Below, piece by piece: positions 33,265 to 41,235 of a stretch of 64,000 nt of DNA (within the stretch, counting starts at the first letter, position 1; each line of letters opens with the position of its first letter). The notes under the pieces are model-generated. The model did no database searches and was not told the DNA's origin. It worked only from the letters and a program-made list of their open reading frames with translations. Both the position numbers and the translations under genes were made by a program. The stretch spans positions 124,001 through 188,000 of the forward strand of contig CAWINT010000005.1 of NCBI GenBank assembly GCA_963837515.1, in the 5' to 3' direction. This DNA comes from RYN-230 sp963837515 (GTDB taxonomy: Bacteria; Actinomycetota; Actinomycetes; Streptosporangiales; Streptosporangiaceae).

Positions 33265-34201
33265 GGTGGCTGGCTTCGGGTGGCAGGTCGCGCACCTGGG
33301 GGAGCACGTCCTCGGCGAAGGTGCGGATGACCTGGCCGGCGTCGTCCGGGCCGCAGGCGGGAGCGAATACGACCGTCCCGGCGCCGGCCGCCGCGTACTC
33401 GCCGAGCCGGGCGCGCACCTCGGCCGGGTTCCCGGCCAGCAGGTACTGCCCCGCCCGTGGGCGCAGGTCCTGCTGGTAGATGGCGCTGACCACGTCCGCC
33501 GCGGTGCGCCGGGCCCAGTGCCCGTCGGCGGCCACCACCGACCAGCAGAACACGCCGCCGCGGACGCCCGTGGCGGGCCGGCCGTGGCGGGACGCTTCCT
33601 CCCGCGCGGTGGCCAGGCCGCTGGCCAGCCGCTCCGGGCTGATCAGGTACGGCAGCCAGCCGTCGGCGTACCGGCCGGCCCGGCGCATCGAGGCCTCCCG
33701 CCGGCCACCCACCCAGACCGGCGGGCGCGGCTGCTGCACCGGGGGCGGTTCCAGCCGCTGGCCGGACAGCCGGGTGTAGCGGCCGCTGAACTGCACCGGC
33801 TGGCCGGCCAGCAGCCCGCCCAGGACCTCCAGCGCCTCATCGGCCCGGCGGCCGCGCTCGGCCACCGGGACGCCACACGCCTCGAACTCGGGCGGGAACT
33901 CCCCGCCCACCCCCACGCCCAGCTCGAACCGCCCGCCGGACACCCCGTCCAGGGTGGCGATCATCTTGGCGGCCAGCGCGGCCGGGTAGAGCGGCAGGAT
34001 GGTGAGCGCGCTGAGCAGCCGGATCCGCTCGGTCGCGCCCGCCGCCGCGGCTAGGGCGACGAACGCATTCGGCGCCGGCCCGTGGAAGAACACGTGCTCG
34101 CCGCAGGCCACGAAGTCGAACCCGGCCTGCTCCGCCTCCCGGGCCAGGGCCGGCACCCCGGCCAGCGGGCTGCCGGGCGGGATCATCAGCCCGGCTCTCA
34201 T
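33257..34201 (-). CDS. LLM-class (luciferase-like, F420-type) oxidoreductase
   Basis: 314 residues forming a TIM barrel of the luciferase-like monooxygenase class. It shows GEHVFFHGP, SALTILPLYPAALAAKMIATLDGVSGGRFELGVGVGG (flavin/deazaflavin phosphate loop) and PPVWVGGRREASMRRAGRYADGWLP. Actinobacterial members mostly use F420; FMN is possible. It overlaps the biotin carboxylase gene, so it is coexpressed with the MCC enzymes, although the known mycobacterial locus does not need such an oxidoreductase. Substrate unknown. Confidence 0.87.
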   Translation of the reverse strand: MRAGLMIPPGSPLAGVPALAREAEQAGFDFVACGEHVFFHGPAPNAFVALAAAAGATERIRLLSALTILPLYPAALAAKMIATLDGVSGGRFELGVGVGGEFPPEFEACGVPVAERGRRADEALEVLGGLLAGQPVQFSGRYTRLSGQRLEPPPVQQPRPPVWVGGRREASMRRAGRYADGWLPYLISPERLASGLATAREEASRHGRPATGVRGGVFCWSVVAADGHWARRTAADVVSAIYQQDLRPRAGQYLLAGNPAEVRARLGEYAAAGAGTVVFAPACGPDDAGQVIRTFAEDVLPQVRDLPPEASHRA

Positions 34202-34253
34202 CGGCCCGCCACCCCGGGCACCCGTCGGTTCCCCATCCCGGGCACCGCCATCC

Positions 34254-35090
34254 TCATCGGCCGTCCTCCGCCTGTTTCCCGGCGCGGGCCAGGATCTGCT
34301 GCGCCATCCGGATGTGCACCTCGTCCACCATCTGGCCGTCCACGGTGCCGACCCCCTGCCCGGCCGCCCGCAGCACGGCGCGGGCGTGGCCGACCTCGGC
34401 GGCCGAGGGAGCGAACACCTGGTGGGCGAGCCGCACCTGCTGCGGGTGGACGCAGATCTTCCCGGCGTAGCCGAGGGACCGCCCGGATCGCGCGTCCGCG
34501 GTGAACCGCGCGTCGTCGCGGATGGCGGTCACGGCCTGGTCGATGGCGCCGAGGCCGGCCAGCCGGCAGGCCAGCACCACCTCGCTGCGGGCGTAGAGCA
34601 CCTCCAGGCCGGTCTCCGTCCGGCACCCGCCGAGATCGGCGATGTAGTCCTCGGCGCCGAAGTAGGCGGCGTCGACGCCCGTGGCCAGCAGGTCACGGCA
34701 GCCGGCCACGCCCCGCGCCGTCTCCACCCCGGCCACGATCAGGGCGCCGGACGGCAGCGCCGCGCGGACGCCGGCCAGCGCGCCGGCCGAGGCGTACTTG
34801 GGCAGCACCACGCCGTCCACCCGCGCGCCGGCCACGGCCCGCAGGTCGGCGGCGAACCACGGGGAGCCCACCGGGTTGACCCGCACCAGCACGGCCGTGC
34901 CGGGCAGGTCCAGGCCGGCCGCCGCGGCCAGGCCCGCCTCCCGGGCCGCGTCCTTGCCATCCGCGGGCACCGCGTCCTCGAGGTCGATGACCGCCGCGTC
35001 GGGCCGCCACCGGGGCACCTTGGCGATCATGTCCGGCCGCGACCCGGGCACAAAGAGCAGGCTGCGCGGCGTGAAGGGCTGCGTGCTCAT
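34254..35090 (-). CDS. CitE-like CoA-ester lyase (HpcH/HpaI aldolase family)
   Basis: 278 residues. RSLLFVPGSRPDMIAK, the metal-site region VIDLEDAVP, VRVNP, VETARGV, FGAEDYIADLG and GKICVHPQQV are CitE-like hallmarks. The M. tuberculosis CitE-like protein Rv2498c of the equivalent locus cleaves (R)-3-hydroxy-3-methylglutaryl-CoA to acetyl-CoA and acetoacetate, so the same role at the end of leucine breakdown is proposed. The ATG lies five bases after the carboxyltransferase stop. Confidence 0.88.
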   Translation of the reverse strand: MSTQPFTPRSLLFVPGSRPDMIAKVPRWRPDAAVIDLEDAVPADGKDAAREAGLAAAAGLDLPGTAVLVRVNPVGSPWFAADLRAVAGARVDGVVLPKYASAGALAGVRAALPSGALIVAGVETARGVAGCRDLLATGVDAAYFGAEDYIADLGGCRTETGLEVLYARSEVVLACRLAGLGAIDQAVTAIRDDARFTADARSGRSLGYAGKICVHPQQVRLAHQVFAPSAAEVGHARAVLRAAGQGVGTVDGQMVDEVHIRMAQQILARAGKQAEDGR

Positions 35091-35095
35091 GGCCG

Positions 35096-36601
35096 CTACA
35101 CCGGGCTGACCACGTGGTGGCGCTGGGGGGCGGGCCGTTCCCAGCCGTCCACGGCGCGCAGCCGCCCGGCCAGTTCGGCGCGCAGCGCCGCTGGCTCGAC
35201 GACGGCGTCCACGATCAGCTCGCTGGCCATCCGCAGCAGGTTGAAGTCGGCTTCCTGCTCGGCGCGGCGTTCGGCGGCGAACGCGGCCCGCTCGGCCGGG
35301 TCCCCGATGGCGGCGATCTTGTTCGCGTACACCGCGTTGACCGAGGCCTCGGCCGACATGGTGCCGATGGACGCGGTCGGCAGGGCCAGGGTGGCGCGCG
35401 GCTCGAAACCCGGCGCGCACATGGCATAGAAACCGGCCGCGTACGCCTTGCGCAGCACCACGGTGAACTTGGGCACCGCCGCGCTGGACATGGCCGTGAT
35501 CATCTTGGCGCCGTGCCGGATGATGCCCTGGCGTTCCACCGCCACGCCGACCATGAACCCCGGCACGTCCTGCAGGAAGACCAGCGGGATGTTGAACGCG
35601 TCGCACAGTGAGATGAACCGGGCGGCCTTGTCGGCGGAGTCCACGAAGATGGCGCCGCTGCGCACCGAGGGCTGGTTGGCCACGATGCCGACGGTGCGGC
35701 CCTCGACCCGGGCCAGGCCGGTGACCATTTCCCGGGCCCACCGGGCCTTGATCTCGAAGAAGCTGCCCTCATCCACCAGCCGCCGGATGACCGACAGGAC
35801 GTCGTAGGCGGCGTTCGGGTCCGCCGGGATCAGCCCGGCCGGCCAGGACGTGAGTGCCGGGGGCGCCGGGGGCGCCGGGGCGGGCCGGTCCCGCCAGCTG
35901 CCGGGCAGGTAGGACAGCAGCAGCCGGGCGGCGGCGATGGCTCCCCAGTCCTCGGTGAACACCTCGTCTCCGCATCCGGAGACGGTGGCATGCATCATGG
36001 CGCCACCCATTTCCTCTAGGGTGGTGCGCTCTCCGGTGACCTTCTCGGCCACCCGCGGCGAGGCGAGGTACATCGAGGCGTTGCCCGCCACCATGCCGAC
36101 CCAGTCGGTGAAGGCCGGCATATAAGCGCCGCCCGCGGCGGACGGCCCGAACAGGCAGCAGATCTGCGGGACCCGGCCGGACAGCTGCACCTGGAGGTGG
36201 AAGATCCGTGCTGCCCCGCGCGCGCCGGGGAAGAAGCCGAGCTGGTCCGTCAGCCGCCCGCCCGCCGAGTCCACCAGGTAGAACACCGGCAGCAGGTCCC
36301 GGTCGGCCCGCTCCAGGATCCGGATCTGTTTTTCGCAGGTCAGCGCGCCCCAGGAACCCGCCTTGACGGCGAAGTCGTGCGCGATGACCGCCACCGGGCG
36401 GCCTTCGACGGTCCCGGCCCCGGTGAGCACCCCGTCGGCCGGCAGCCCGCTGCTGTCCGCGCTGGCCAGCAGGCCGTCCTCGGACCAGCTGCCCGGGTCG
36501 AGCAGCAGGCCGACCCGGTCGCGTACCGGCAGCTTGCTGGGCCAGCGGGTGGCGTCCCCGCCGGCCAGGGCCGCGGCGGTGGCCCGGGACACGTCGGTCA
36601 T
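35096..36601 (-). CDS. Acyl-CoA carboxylase beta subunit (carboxyltransferase), methylcrotonyl-CoA type
   Basis: 501 residues. The N-terminal crotonase-like half has VIAHDFAVKAGSWG, LVDSAGGRLTDQ and GPSAAGGAYMPAFTD; the C-terminal half has FLQDVPGFMVG and KAYAAGFYAMCAPGFEPR. These regions bind CoA and biotin in propionyl-, acetyl- and methylcrotonyl-CoA carboxyltransferases. The AGGAYMPAF and MCAPGFEP versions agree with the MCC-type AccD1 branch, but exact specificity needs a phylogeny. The ATG overlaps the MaoC stop (ATGA). Confidence 0.92.
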   Translation of the reverse strand: MTDVSRATAAALAGGDATRWPSKLPVRDRVGLLLDPGSWSEDGLLASADSSGLPADGVLTGAGTVEGRPVAVIAHDFAVKAGSWGALTCEKQIRILERADRDLLPVFYLVDSAGGRLTDQLGFFPGARGAARIFHLQVQLSGRVPQICCLFGPSAAGGAYMPAFTDWVGMVAGNASMYLASPRVAEKVTGERTTLEEMGGAMMHATVSGCGDEVFTEDWGAIAAARLLLSYLPGSWRDRPAPAPPAPPALTSWPAGLIPADPNAAYDVLSVIRRLVDEGSFFEIKARWAREMVTGLARVEGRTVGIVANQPSVRSGAIFVDSADKAARFISLCDAFNIPLVFLQDVPGFMVGVAVERQGIIRHGAKMITAMSSAAVPKFTVVLRKAYAAGFYAMCAPGFEPRATLALPTASIGTMSAEASVNAVYANKIAAIGDPAERAAFAAERRAEQEADFNLLRMASELIVDAVVEPAALRAELAGRLRAVDGWERPAPQRHHVVSPV

Positions 36602-37101
36602 GCCGGCCGCCCCGGGTGGCCCGGCGCGCCCCCGGCTGGATCGGTGTGCATGAGGCCGGTCCGGCGCATCCGGCAGACCAGCTCATCCCGCTGGTTGAAC
36701 GCCCGGTGCTCGAAGACGACCACCCCGGCGCGGGGCCGCGACCGGGACCGGCGGGCCGCGACCACCTCAGTCTCCACCCGGATGGTGTCACCCGCGAAGA
36801 CCGGCGCGGGGAACTCCACGTCGGACAGGGCGACCTGGGCGATGATGGTGCCCAGGGTCAGCTCCGGCACCGACAGGCCCACCACCAGCGCGGCGGTGAA
36901 CATGCTGTTCACCAGCAGGCGGCCGAACTCGCTGTGCGCCGCGTACTCGGCGTCCAGATGCATCGGCGCCGGGTTCATGGTCATCGTGGTGAACAGGACG
37001 TTGTCGGTCTCGGTCACCGTGCGCCGGGTCACGTGCGCGACCTTCGTGCCGACCGGCAGCTGCTCGAACCAGCGCCCGGACACCGGGCGCGAGCCGGTCA
37101 C
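36598..37101 (-). CDS. MaoC-family hot-dog dehydratase/hydratase
   Basis: 167 residues from GTG 37101, which has GGGAG seven bases upstream; an upstream GTG at 37140 lacks a site. The GRWFEQLPVGTKVAHVTRRTVTETDNVLFTTMTMNPAPMHLD pattern is the MaoC hydratase core, with the catalytic Asp/His pair (D in TETD, H in PMHLD). In the mycobacterial MCC locus the MaoC protein is thought to hydrate methylglutaconyl-CoA, which fits its position as the first enzyme gene of this operon. It overlaps the carboxyltransferase gene by four bases. Confidence 0.87.
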   Translation of the reverse strand: MTGSRPVSGRWFEQLPVGTKVAHVTRRTVTETDNVLFTTMTMNPAPMHLDAEYAAHSEFGRLLVNSMFTAALVVGLSVPELTLGTIIAQVALSDVEFPAPVFAGDTIRVETEVVAARRSRSRPRAGVVVFEHRAFNQRDELVCRMRRTGLMHTDPAGGAPGHPGRPA

Positions 37102-37208
37102 GGCCGGGCTCCCGGTGCCGTGCCGAAGCCGGGCGCCCACCGCTCGGCGAACGCGGTGAGTGCGGCGGCCTGGCCGCCCGGCCCGGGGCCGACGGTGCGC
37201 TGGTCCAT
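37098..37208 (-). CDS. Possible 36-codon leader ORF coupled to the MaoC gene
   Basis: ATG 37208 opens a frame that ends TGA at 37098-37100, overlapping the MaoC GTG as GTGA. The peptide (MDQRTVGPGPGG... ending APGARP) matches nothing I know and has no clear ribosome site. It could be a coupling leader, a remnant of a lost gene, or chance. Confidence 0.25.
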   Translation of the reverse strand: MDQRTVGPGPGGQAAALTAFAERWAPGFGTAPGARP

Positions 37209-37241
37209 GTCATCGTGCGGCACGCCTGGCTGACCTCCCTG

Positions 37242-37290
37242 GCTGCCCGGGTCCTGGCTGAGCTGCCCGGGTCCTGGCTGAGCTGCCCGG
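37242..37290. repeat. 20-bp tandem repeat in the MaoC leader region
   Basis: GCTGCCCGGGTCCTGGCTGA occurs at 37242-37261 and 37262-37281, with a third partial copy GCTGCCCGG to 37290. It lies just downstream of the predicted minus-strand -10 box, so it would form part of the operon's 5' untranslated RNA. Confidence 0.85.
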
Positions 37291-37302
37291 CTGCCCCCGG
37301 TT

Positions 37303-37345
37303 ACTGTAGCCACGCTGTGCCAGGCCGGTCAACAAACAGTTGTTG
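37303..37345 (-). promoter_or_regulatory. MCC-operon promoter with overlapping palindromic operator
   Basis: On the minus strand TTGACC (37332-37327), 18 bases, TACAGT (37308-37303) reads as -35/-10 for the MaoC-to-ligase operon. CAACAA-ACAG-TTGTTG (37330-37345) is a perfect 6-bp dyad overlapping the -35 box, and it lies 43 bases before the divergent TetR start. This layout suggests that the TetR protein represses both itself and the operon. Confidence 0.6.
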
Positions 37346-37387
37346 CATGGTTGGCGTGACGGCTGGATCTTGGTGTGTAATCAGCGA

Positions 37388-37978
37388 ATGGCAGATCGTG
37401 CCGCCCCGCCCACCGATCACCTCGCGGTCATCGTGGAGATCGCGGCCGCCCTGTTCGCGCGGCAGGGCTACCGGGGGACGTCCATGCGGGACATCGGCCG
37501 CGCCGTGGGGGTCCATGCGGGAAGCCTCTACGTGCACATCGAGAGCAAGGAAGACCTGCTGCACCGGATCGTCAACAGCATCATGCTCCGGTCCGAGCAG
37601 GACATGTCCGAAGTCCTGGCCCAGGGCGGCACGGCCGCCGGGCAACTGTACGAGATCGCCCTGCGGGACCTGCGGCTCATCGCCGAGAACGGCGAGCGGG
37701 CCACCGTCTTCTTCCACGAGTGGCGGAACCTGAGCCCGGAGCGGCAGCAGGCCGTGATCGACAGCCGGGACCGCTGGGAGGACGGGCTGCGCAGCGTGAT
37801 CCGCCGCGGCATCGAATCGGGGGAATTCCGCCCGGTGGACGTGCGCGTCACGGGTATCGCCCTGACCAGCATGCTGAACTGGGCCTACGTCTGGTATTCA
37901 CCCGATGGCGAGCTGTCGGTCGAGCAACTCGCCGGCCAGTTCGCCGATCTGCTGATCGCGGGGCTGCGCCGGCGATAA
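37388..37978 (+). CDS. TetR-family transcriptional regulator, divergent from the MCC operon
   Basis: 196 residues. The HTH is at ~15-60: AALFARQGYRGTSMRDIGRAVGVHAGSLYVHIESKEDLL. The C-terminal domain has the TetR_C pattern seen in fatty-acid and acyl-CoA responsive members (KstR2/FadR-like), with FFHEWRNLS and a final LLIAGLRRR. I chose the ATG at 37388; the frame opens at a TTG at 37340 that lies inside the operator. Divergent position and the intervening palindrome point to control of the MCC-type operon, with an acyl-CoA as likely ligand (inference). Confidence 0.88.
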   Translation: MADRAAPPTDHLAVIVEIAAALFARQGYRGTSMRDIGRAVGVHAGSLYVHIESKEDLLHRIVNSIMLRSEQDMSEVLAQGGTAAGQLYEIALRDLRLIAENGERATVFFHEWRNLSPERQQAVIDSRDRWEDGLRSVIRRGIESGEFRPVDVRVTGIALTSMLNWAYVWYSPDGELSVEQLAGQFADLLIAGLRRR

Positions 37979-38097
37979 TCCGGTGACGCCCCGAATTAGG
38001 TCCGCGAATAACGAAACTCAGCTTTGCCGCCATGCGGTGCTGCCGCCCTCCTCCGGGTCAATGGTTTCCCCGGCGCAGCGTTTCCCTGGCGCAGCGT

Positions 38098-39144
38098 TTA
38101 CCCGGCGGGCTTACGGACCACGTACATGGCCTGCCCGGGAATCCGGAGAATGCGGATCCGGCGCGGCGCACCGAAGCCGGCGTCGCGGAGCCAGCCGCGC
38201 AACTCGGCCGGAGTGCGCACCTGGGACCCGGAGCTGAGGTAGACGAACAGCCCGAGGACGTTCGCGGCGGCCGACTGGCGGCGGGCCGGGTCGGCGAAGG
38301 CGTCCATGACCGCCAGTGCCCCGCCCGGCGCCAGCGCTTCGCGGATCCGGCCGAAGAGGCGGATGATCTGCTCCGGCGCCAGGTGGTGCACCAGGTTGAA
38401 GCAGAGCACGGCGTTGTAGCCGCGGCCCAGGTCATCGGTGGTGGCATCGCCGTCGCGGAACAGCACCCGGCCCGCCATCCCGGCGTTCGCGATGATCTCC
38501 CGGCCGATCGCCGCACTGCCGGGCAGGTCCAGCACGGTCGCGGTGAGGTGCGGGTGGCGGCGGCACAGTTGCGCGGCGTACCAGCCGTGGCCGCCGCCGA
38601 TGTCGAGCAGCGAGCGCGGCTCGCCGGGCAGCCGCAGCTTCCTGGCCACCTCGACCGCGCTGAGCCGGGCCAGATCGAGCTGACCGCCGATGTACCGCCG
38701 CCAGTACGGATCGCCGGGCGGGGCGCCGTGGTGCCCGGCAGGCTGGCCGCTGCGGGTCACCACGTCCAGCCGCGACCACCAGGGCCAGTAGTCGGCAGTG
38801 CCCGCCACGAACCGCGCGACCGACAGCTCGGAGTCCGGGTCCAGCCAGCGCCGCGACGAGCGGCTGAGCCGGTAACGCCCGCCCCGGCAGGAGACGTGGC
38901 CGCCCGAGCGCAGGCAGTCCAGCAGCAGCCGGGTGGGCACCGGATCGAGTCCCAGGTCGGCGGCGAGCTCCGCGGCGGTGGCCGGCCGCTGCGCCAGGCG
39001 GGCGGTGAGGCCGGTGGCGACGGCCGCGGTGAGCGTCCCGGACAGGGCCATCCCGCCCCACGCCTCGGCGGCGGCGACCGGGACCAGGCCGGCCCGCAGG
39101 GCCAGCCACTCAGCCGGGTTGGCGCCTTTCAGGTAAAGCCGCAT
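38098..39144 (-). CDS. SAM-dependent O-methyltransferase with dimerisation domain
   Basis: 348 residues. Residues ~20-100 are a winged-helix dimerisation domain (LAQRPATAAELAADLGLDPVPTRLLLDCLRSGG). The catalytic domain has motif I LLDIGGGHGWYA, then VLDLPGS, GDAT and LAPGGALAVMD. This is the family 2 O-methyltransferase layout used on phenolics and polyketides. It diverges from the UbiA gene that begins the type III polyketide cluster, with 94 bases between, so methylation of that product is likely though not certain. Confidence 0.83.
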   Translation of the reverse strand: MRLYLKGANPAEWLALRAGLVPVAAAEAWGGMALSGTLTAAVATGLTARLAQRPATAAELAADLGLDPVPTRLLLDCLRSGGHVSCRGGRYRLSRSSRRWLDPDSELSVARFVAGTADYWPWWSRLDVVTRSGQPAGHHGAPPGDPYWRRYIGGQLDLARLSAVEVARKLRLPGEPRSLLDIGGGHGWYAAQLCRRHPHLTATVLDLPGSAAIGREIIANAGMAGRVLFRDGDATTDDLGRGYNAVLCFNLVHHLAPEQIIRLFGRIREALAPGGALAVMDAFADPARRQSAAANVLGLFVYLSSGSQVRTPAELRGWLRDAGFGAPRRIRILRIPGQAMYVVRKPAG

Positions 39145-39238
39145 TAAGTTAGCATTTCATTTCAGCAGCACCGCTCCGGGCAGGTCCGCCGGGAGGCCGG
39201 ACGCCCACGATTTACCTACGGACGGTTTTTCCCTGCCC

Positions 39239-40063
39239 ATGAGCCGCGTGCGAGCGCTTGTCACCGCCAGTCACCCGGGGCCTTCGCTGGCGATCACGGC
39301 CATGGCCACTCTGCTCGCGGCGCAGGCCGCGCCGCACGGCTTCGGCCCCGTGCTGGTGGCCCCGGCCATGCTGGCCGGCCAGCTTTCGGTCGGCTGGTCC
39401 AACGACGCTTTCGACGCCCGGCGGGACGCCGCGGCGGGGCGGACCGACAAGCCGGTGGCCACCGGTGCCATCAGCGCCCGCGCCGTGTGGACCGCGGCCG
39501 CCGCCGCGCTGGCGGCCGGCCTGGCCATGGCCCTGGCCATCAGCGTCGCCACCTTCCTCATCCTCGTGGTGATCGTCGGGGCGGCGTGGGCCTACAACGC
39601 CGGGCTGAAGGCCACGCTCGCGTCCGGCCTGATGTACGTCGCCGGGTTCGGCCCGATCCCGGCCTACGCGGCCAGCACGCTGCCCGGCCATCCGTGGCCC
39701 GCCTGGCCCGTGACGGTGGCCGCGGCCGCGGTCGGCCTGGGCGCCCATTTCGCCAACGTGCTGCCCGACCTCGCCGGGGACCGGGCCACCGGGGTGGACG
39801 GCCTGCCCCAGCAGGTGGCCGCCCGCTGGGGGCCCGGCGCCGTCCGGATGATCGCGCTGGCGCTGCTGCTGCTCGCGTCGGTGCTGCTGCTGGCGGCGGC
39901 CAGCCCGGCCCGGCGGTGGATCGCCGTGGCGGGGCTGGCGGCGGCCGCCCTGCTCGGGGTGGTCGGTGCCCGCAGTTCCGGCCGGGTGCCGTTCCTGGCC
40001 GCCATCGGCATCGCGGCCATCGACGTCGCGCTATTCGCCGCGGGCGGGGAGACGCTGACCTGA
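39239..40063 (+). CDS. UbiA-family prenyltransferase
   Basis: 274 residues, about eight membrane helices. The two Asp-rich prenyl-diphosphate/Mg sites are present: NDAFDARRD (55-63, N-D-x2-D-x3-D) and DLAGDRATGVD (177-187, D-x3-D-x5-D). It should attach a polyprenyl or terpenyl chain to an aromatic or phenolic acceptor in the membrane. It lies 55 bases before the type III polyketide synthase, whose product is a likely acceptor. Primary-metabolism UbiA proteins (MenA, COX10) are alternatives, but neither of their partner genes is near. Confidence 0.86.
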   Translation: MSRVRALVTASHPGPSLAITAMATLLAAQAAPHGFGPVLVAPAMLAGQLSVGWSNDAFDARRDAAAGRTDKPVATGAISARAVWTAAAAALAAGLAMALAISVATFLILVVIVGAAWAYNAGLKATLASGLMYVAGFGPIPAYAASTLPGHPWPAWPVTVAAAAVGLGAHFANVLPDLAGDRATGVDGLPQQVAARWGPGAVRMIALALLLLASVLLLAAASPARRWIAVAGLAAAALLGVVGARSSGRVPFLAAIGIAAIDVALFAAGGETLT

Positions 40064-40101
40064 ACCTCACTTCGCCCGGCGCCGTCCATGGAGGGATACA
40101 C

Positions 40102-40122
40102 GTGCGGACTTTGCCGCCATGA
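40102..40122 (+). CDS. Six-codon leader ORF coupled to the polyketide synthase
   Basis: GGAGGG (40090-40095) is placed six bases before GTG 40102, which encodes VRTLPP and stops at TGA 40120-40122, overlapping the polyketide synthase ATG (40119) as ATGA. The synthase itself has no ribosome site at normal distance, so ribosomes may load on this leader and re-initiate. Alternatively the site simply acts at long range. Confidence 0.35.
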   Translation: MRTLPP

Positions 40123-41210
40123 CCAGGATCGCCGCCGTGCAGTCCGCCTTCCCGCCCCACCGCCACCCGCAGGCCGTGCTCAGCCGTAAGGTCGCCGAGC
40201 TGAGCGGCCTGAACAGGGCCCAGCGCGCCCTGCTGGAACGGCTGCACGGCAACGCCGGCGTGCAGACCCGGCACACCATCCTCCCGCTGCCGGAGTACGC
40301 CGGCCTGCGCGGTGTCGGCCCGGTCAACGACCGTTATATCGACGAGGCGACGGCCCTGGGGGAGCGGGCGCTGCGCGGCGCGCTGGACGCGGCCGGGCTG
40401 GCCGCGGGTGACCTGGACCTGCTGATCGTCACCTCGGTGACCGGCGTCGCGGTGCCGTCGCTGGACGCGCGGCTGATTCCCCGGCTCGGGTTGCGGCCCG
40501 ACGTCAAGCGGCTGCCGGTGTTCGGGCTGGGCTGCGTGGCGGGCGCGGCCGGGCTGGGACGGCTGCACGACTACCTGCTGGCCTGGCCGCGGCACACCGC
40601 CGCGCTGCTGGCCGTCGAGCTCTGCTCGCTCAGCTGGCCGACCGGGTCGGTCAGCACGGCCGACCTGGTGGCCAGCGGCCTGTTCGGCGACGGCGCGGTA
40701 GCGCTGGTCGCCACCGGCGACGACCGCGCGCAGATGGTGGGGGGTTCCGGGGGGTGGCCCCCCCGGGCTAGCACGGCTCCCCGCGTGGTGGCCTCGCGCA
40801 GCGCGGTGTACCCGGACAGCGGCGACACGCTGGGGTGGCGGCTGGGCTCGGACGGCTTCCGCATCTGCCTCACGGCGGACCTGGCCGACGTGGTCGAGCG
40901 CCAGCTCGGCGAGGGCGTCAGCGCCTTCCTGGCCGACCACGGGCTGACCGTCGATGAGATCAGCCGCTGGGTGTGCCATCCCGGCGGCCCCAAGGTCCTC
41001 GACGCCATCCAGCACAGCCTCAAGCTGCCCGACAGCGCCGTGGCGCTGAGCCGACGCTCGCTCGCCGAGGCCGGGAACCTGTCCTCGGCCTCCGTCCTGC
41101 ACATCCTGGAACAGACCATGGACACCTGCCCGCCGCCCGGGGGATCGGCCGGCCTGATGATCGGGCTCGGGCCCGGGGTCAGCGCCGAGCTGGTGCTGCT
41201 GCAGTGGTGA
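40119..41210 (+). CDS. Type III polyketide synthase (chalcone/stilbene synthase family)
   Basis: 363 residues. The triad is complete: Cys139 in FGLGCVAGAAG, His287 in VCHPGGPKVLD and Asn320 in EAGNLSSASV. It condenses malonyl-CoA (or methylmalonyl-CoA) units onto an acyl-CoA starter. The sequence resembles bacterial alkylresorcinol/alkylpyrone synthases more than plant chalcone synthases. A Gly/Pro-rich insertion lies near residues 207-222. With the ICMT-type methyltransferase and flavin oxidoreductase downstream it resembles the srsABC-type phenolic-lipid loci, here with an added prenyltransferase. Starter and chain length are unknown. Confidence 0.92.
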   Translation: MTRIAAVQSAFPPHRHPQAVLSRKVAELSGLNRAQRALLERLHGNAGVQTRHTILPLPEYAGLRGVGPVNDRYIDEATALGERALRGALDAAGLAAGDLDLLIVTSVTGVAVPSLDARLIPRLGLRPDVKRLPVFGLGCVAGAAGLGRLHDYLLAWPRHTAALLAVELCSLSWPTGSVSTADLVASGLFGDGAVALVATGDDRAQMVGGSGGWPPRASTAPRVVASRSAVYPDSGDTLGWRLGSDGFRICLTADLADVVERQLGEGVSAFLADHGLTVDEISRWVCHPGGPKVLDAIQHSLKLPDSAVALSRRSLAEAGNLSSASVLHILEQTMDTCPPPGGSAGLMIGLGPGVSAELVLLQW

Positions 41211-41235
41211 CCGGGCAGCGGTCAGGAGGTACCCG

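Noticed and set aside
37340..37387. Upstream TTG start for the divergent TetR
   Set aside because: The TTG lies inside the palindromic operator; ATG 37388 gives the usual TetR N-terminal length.
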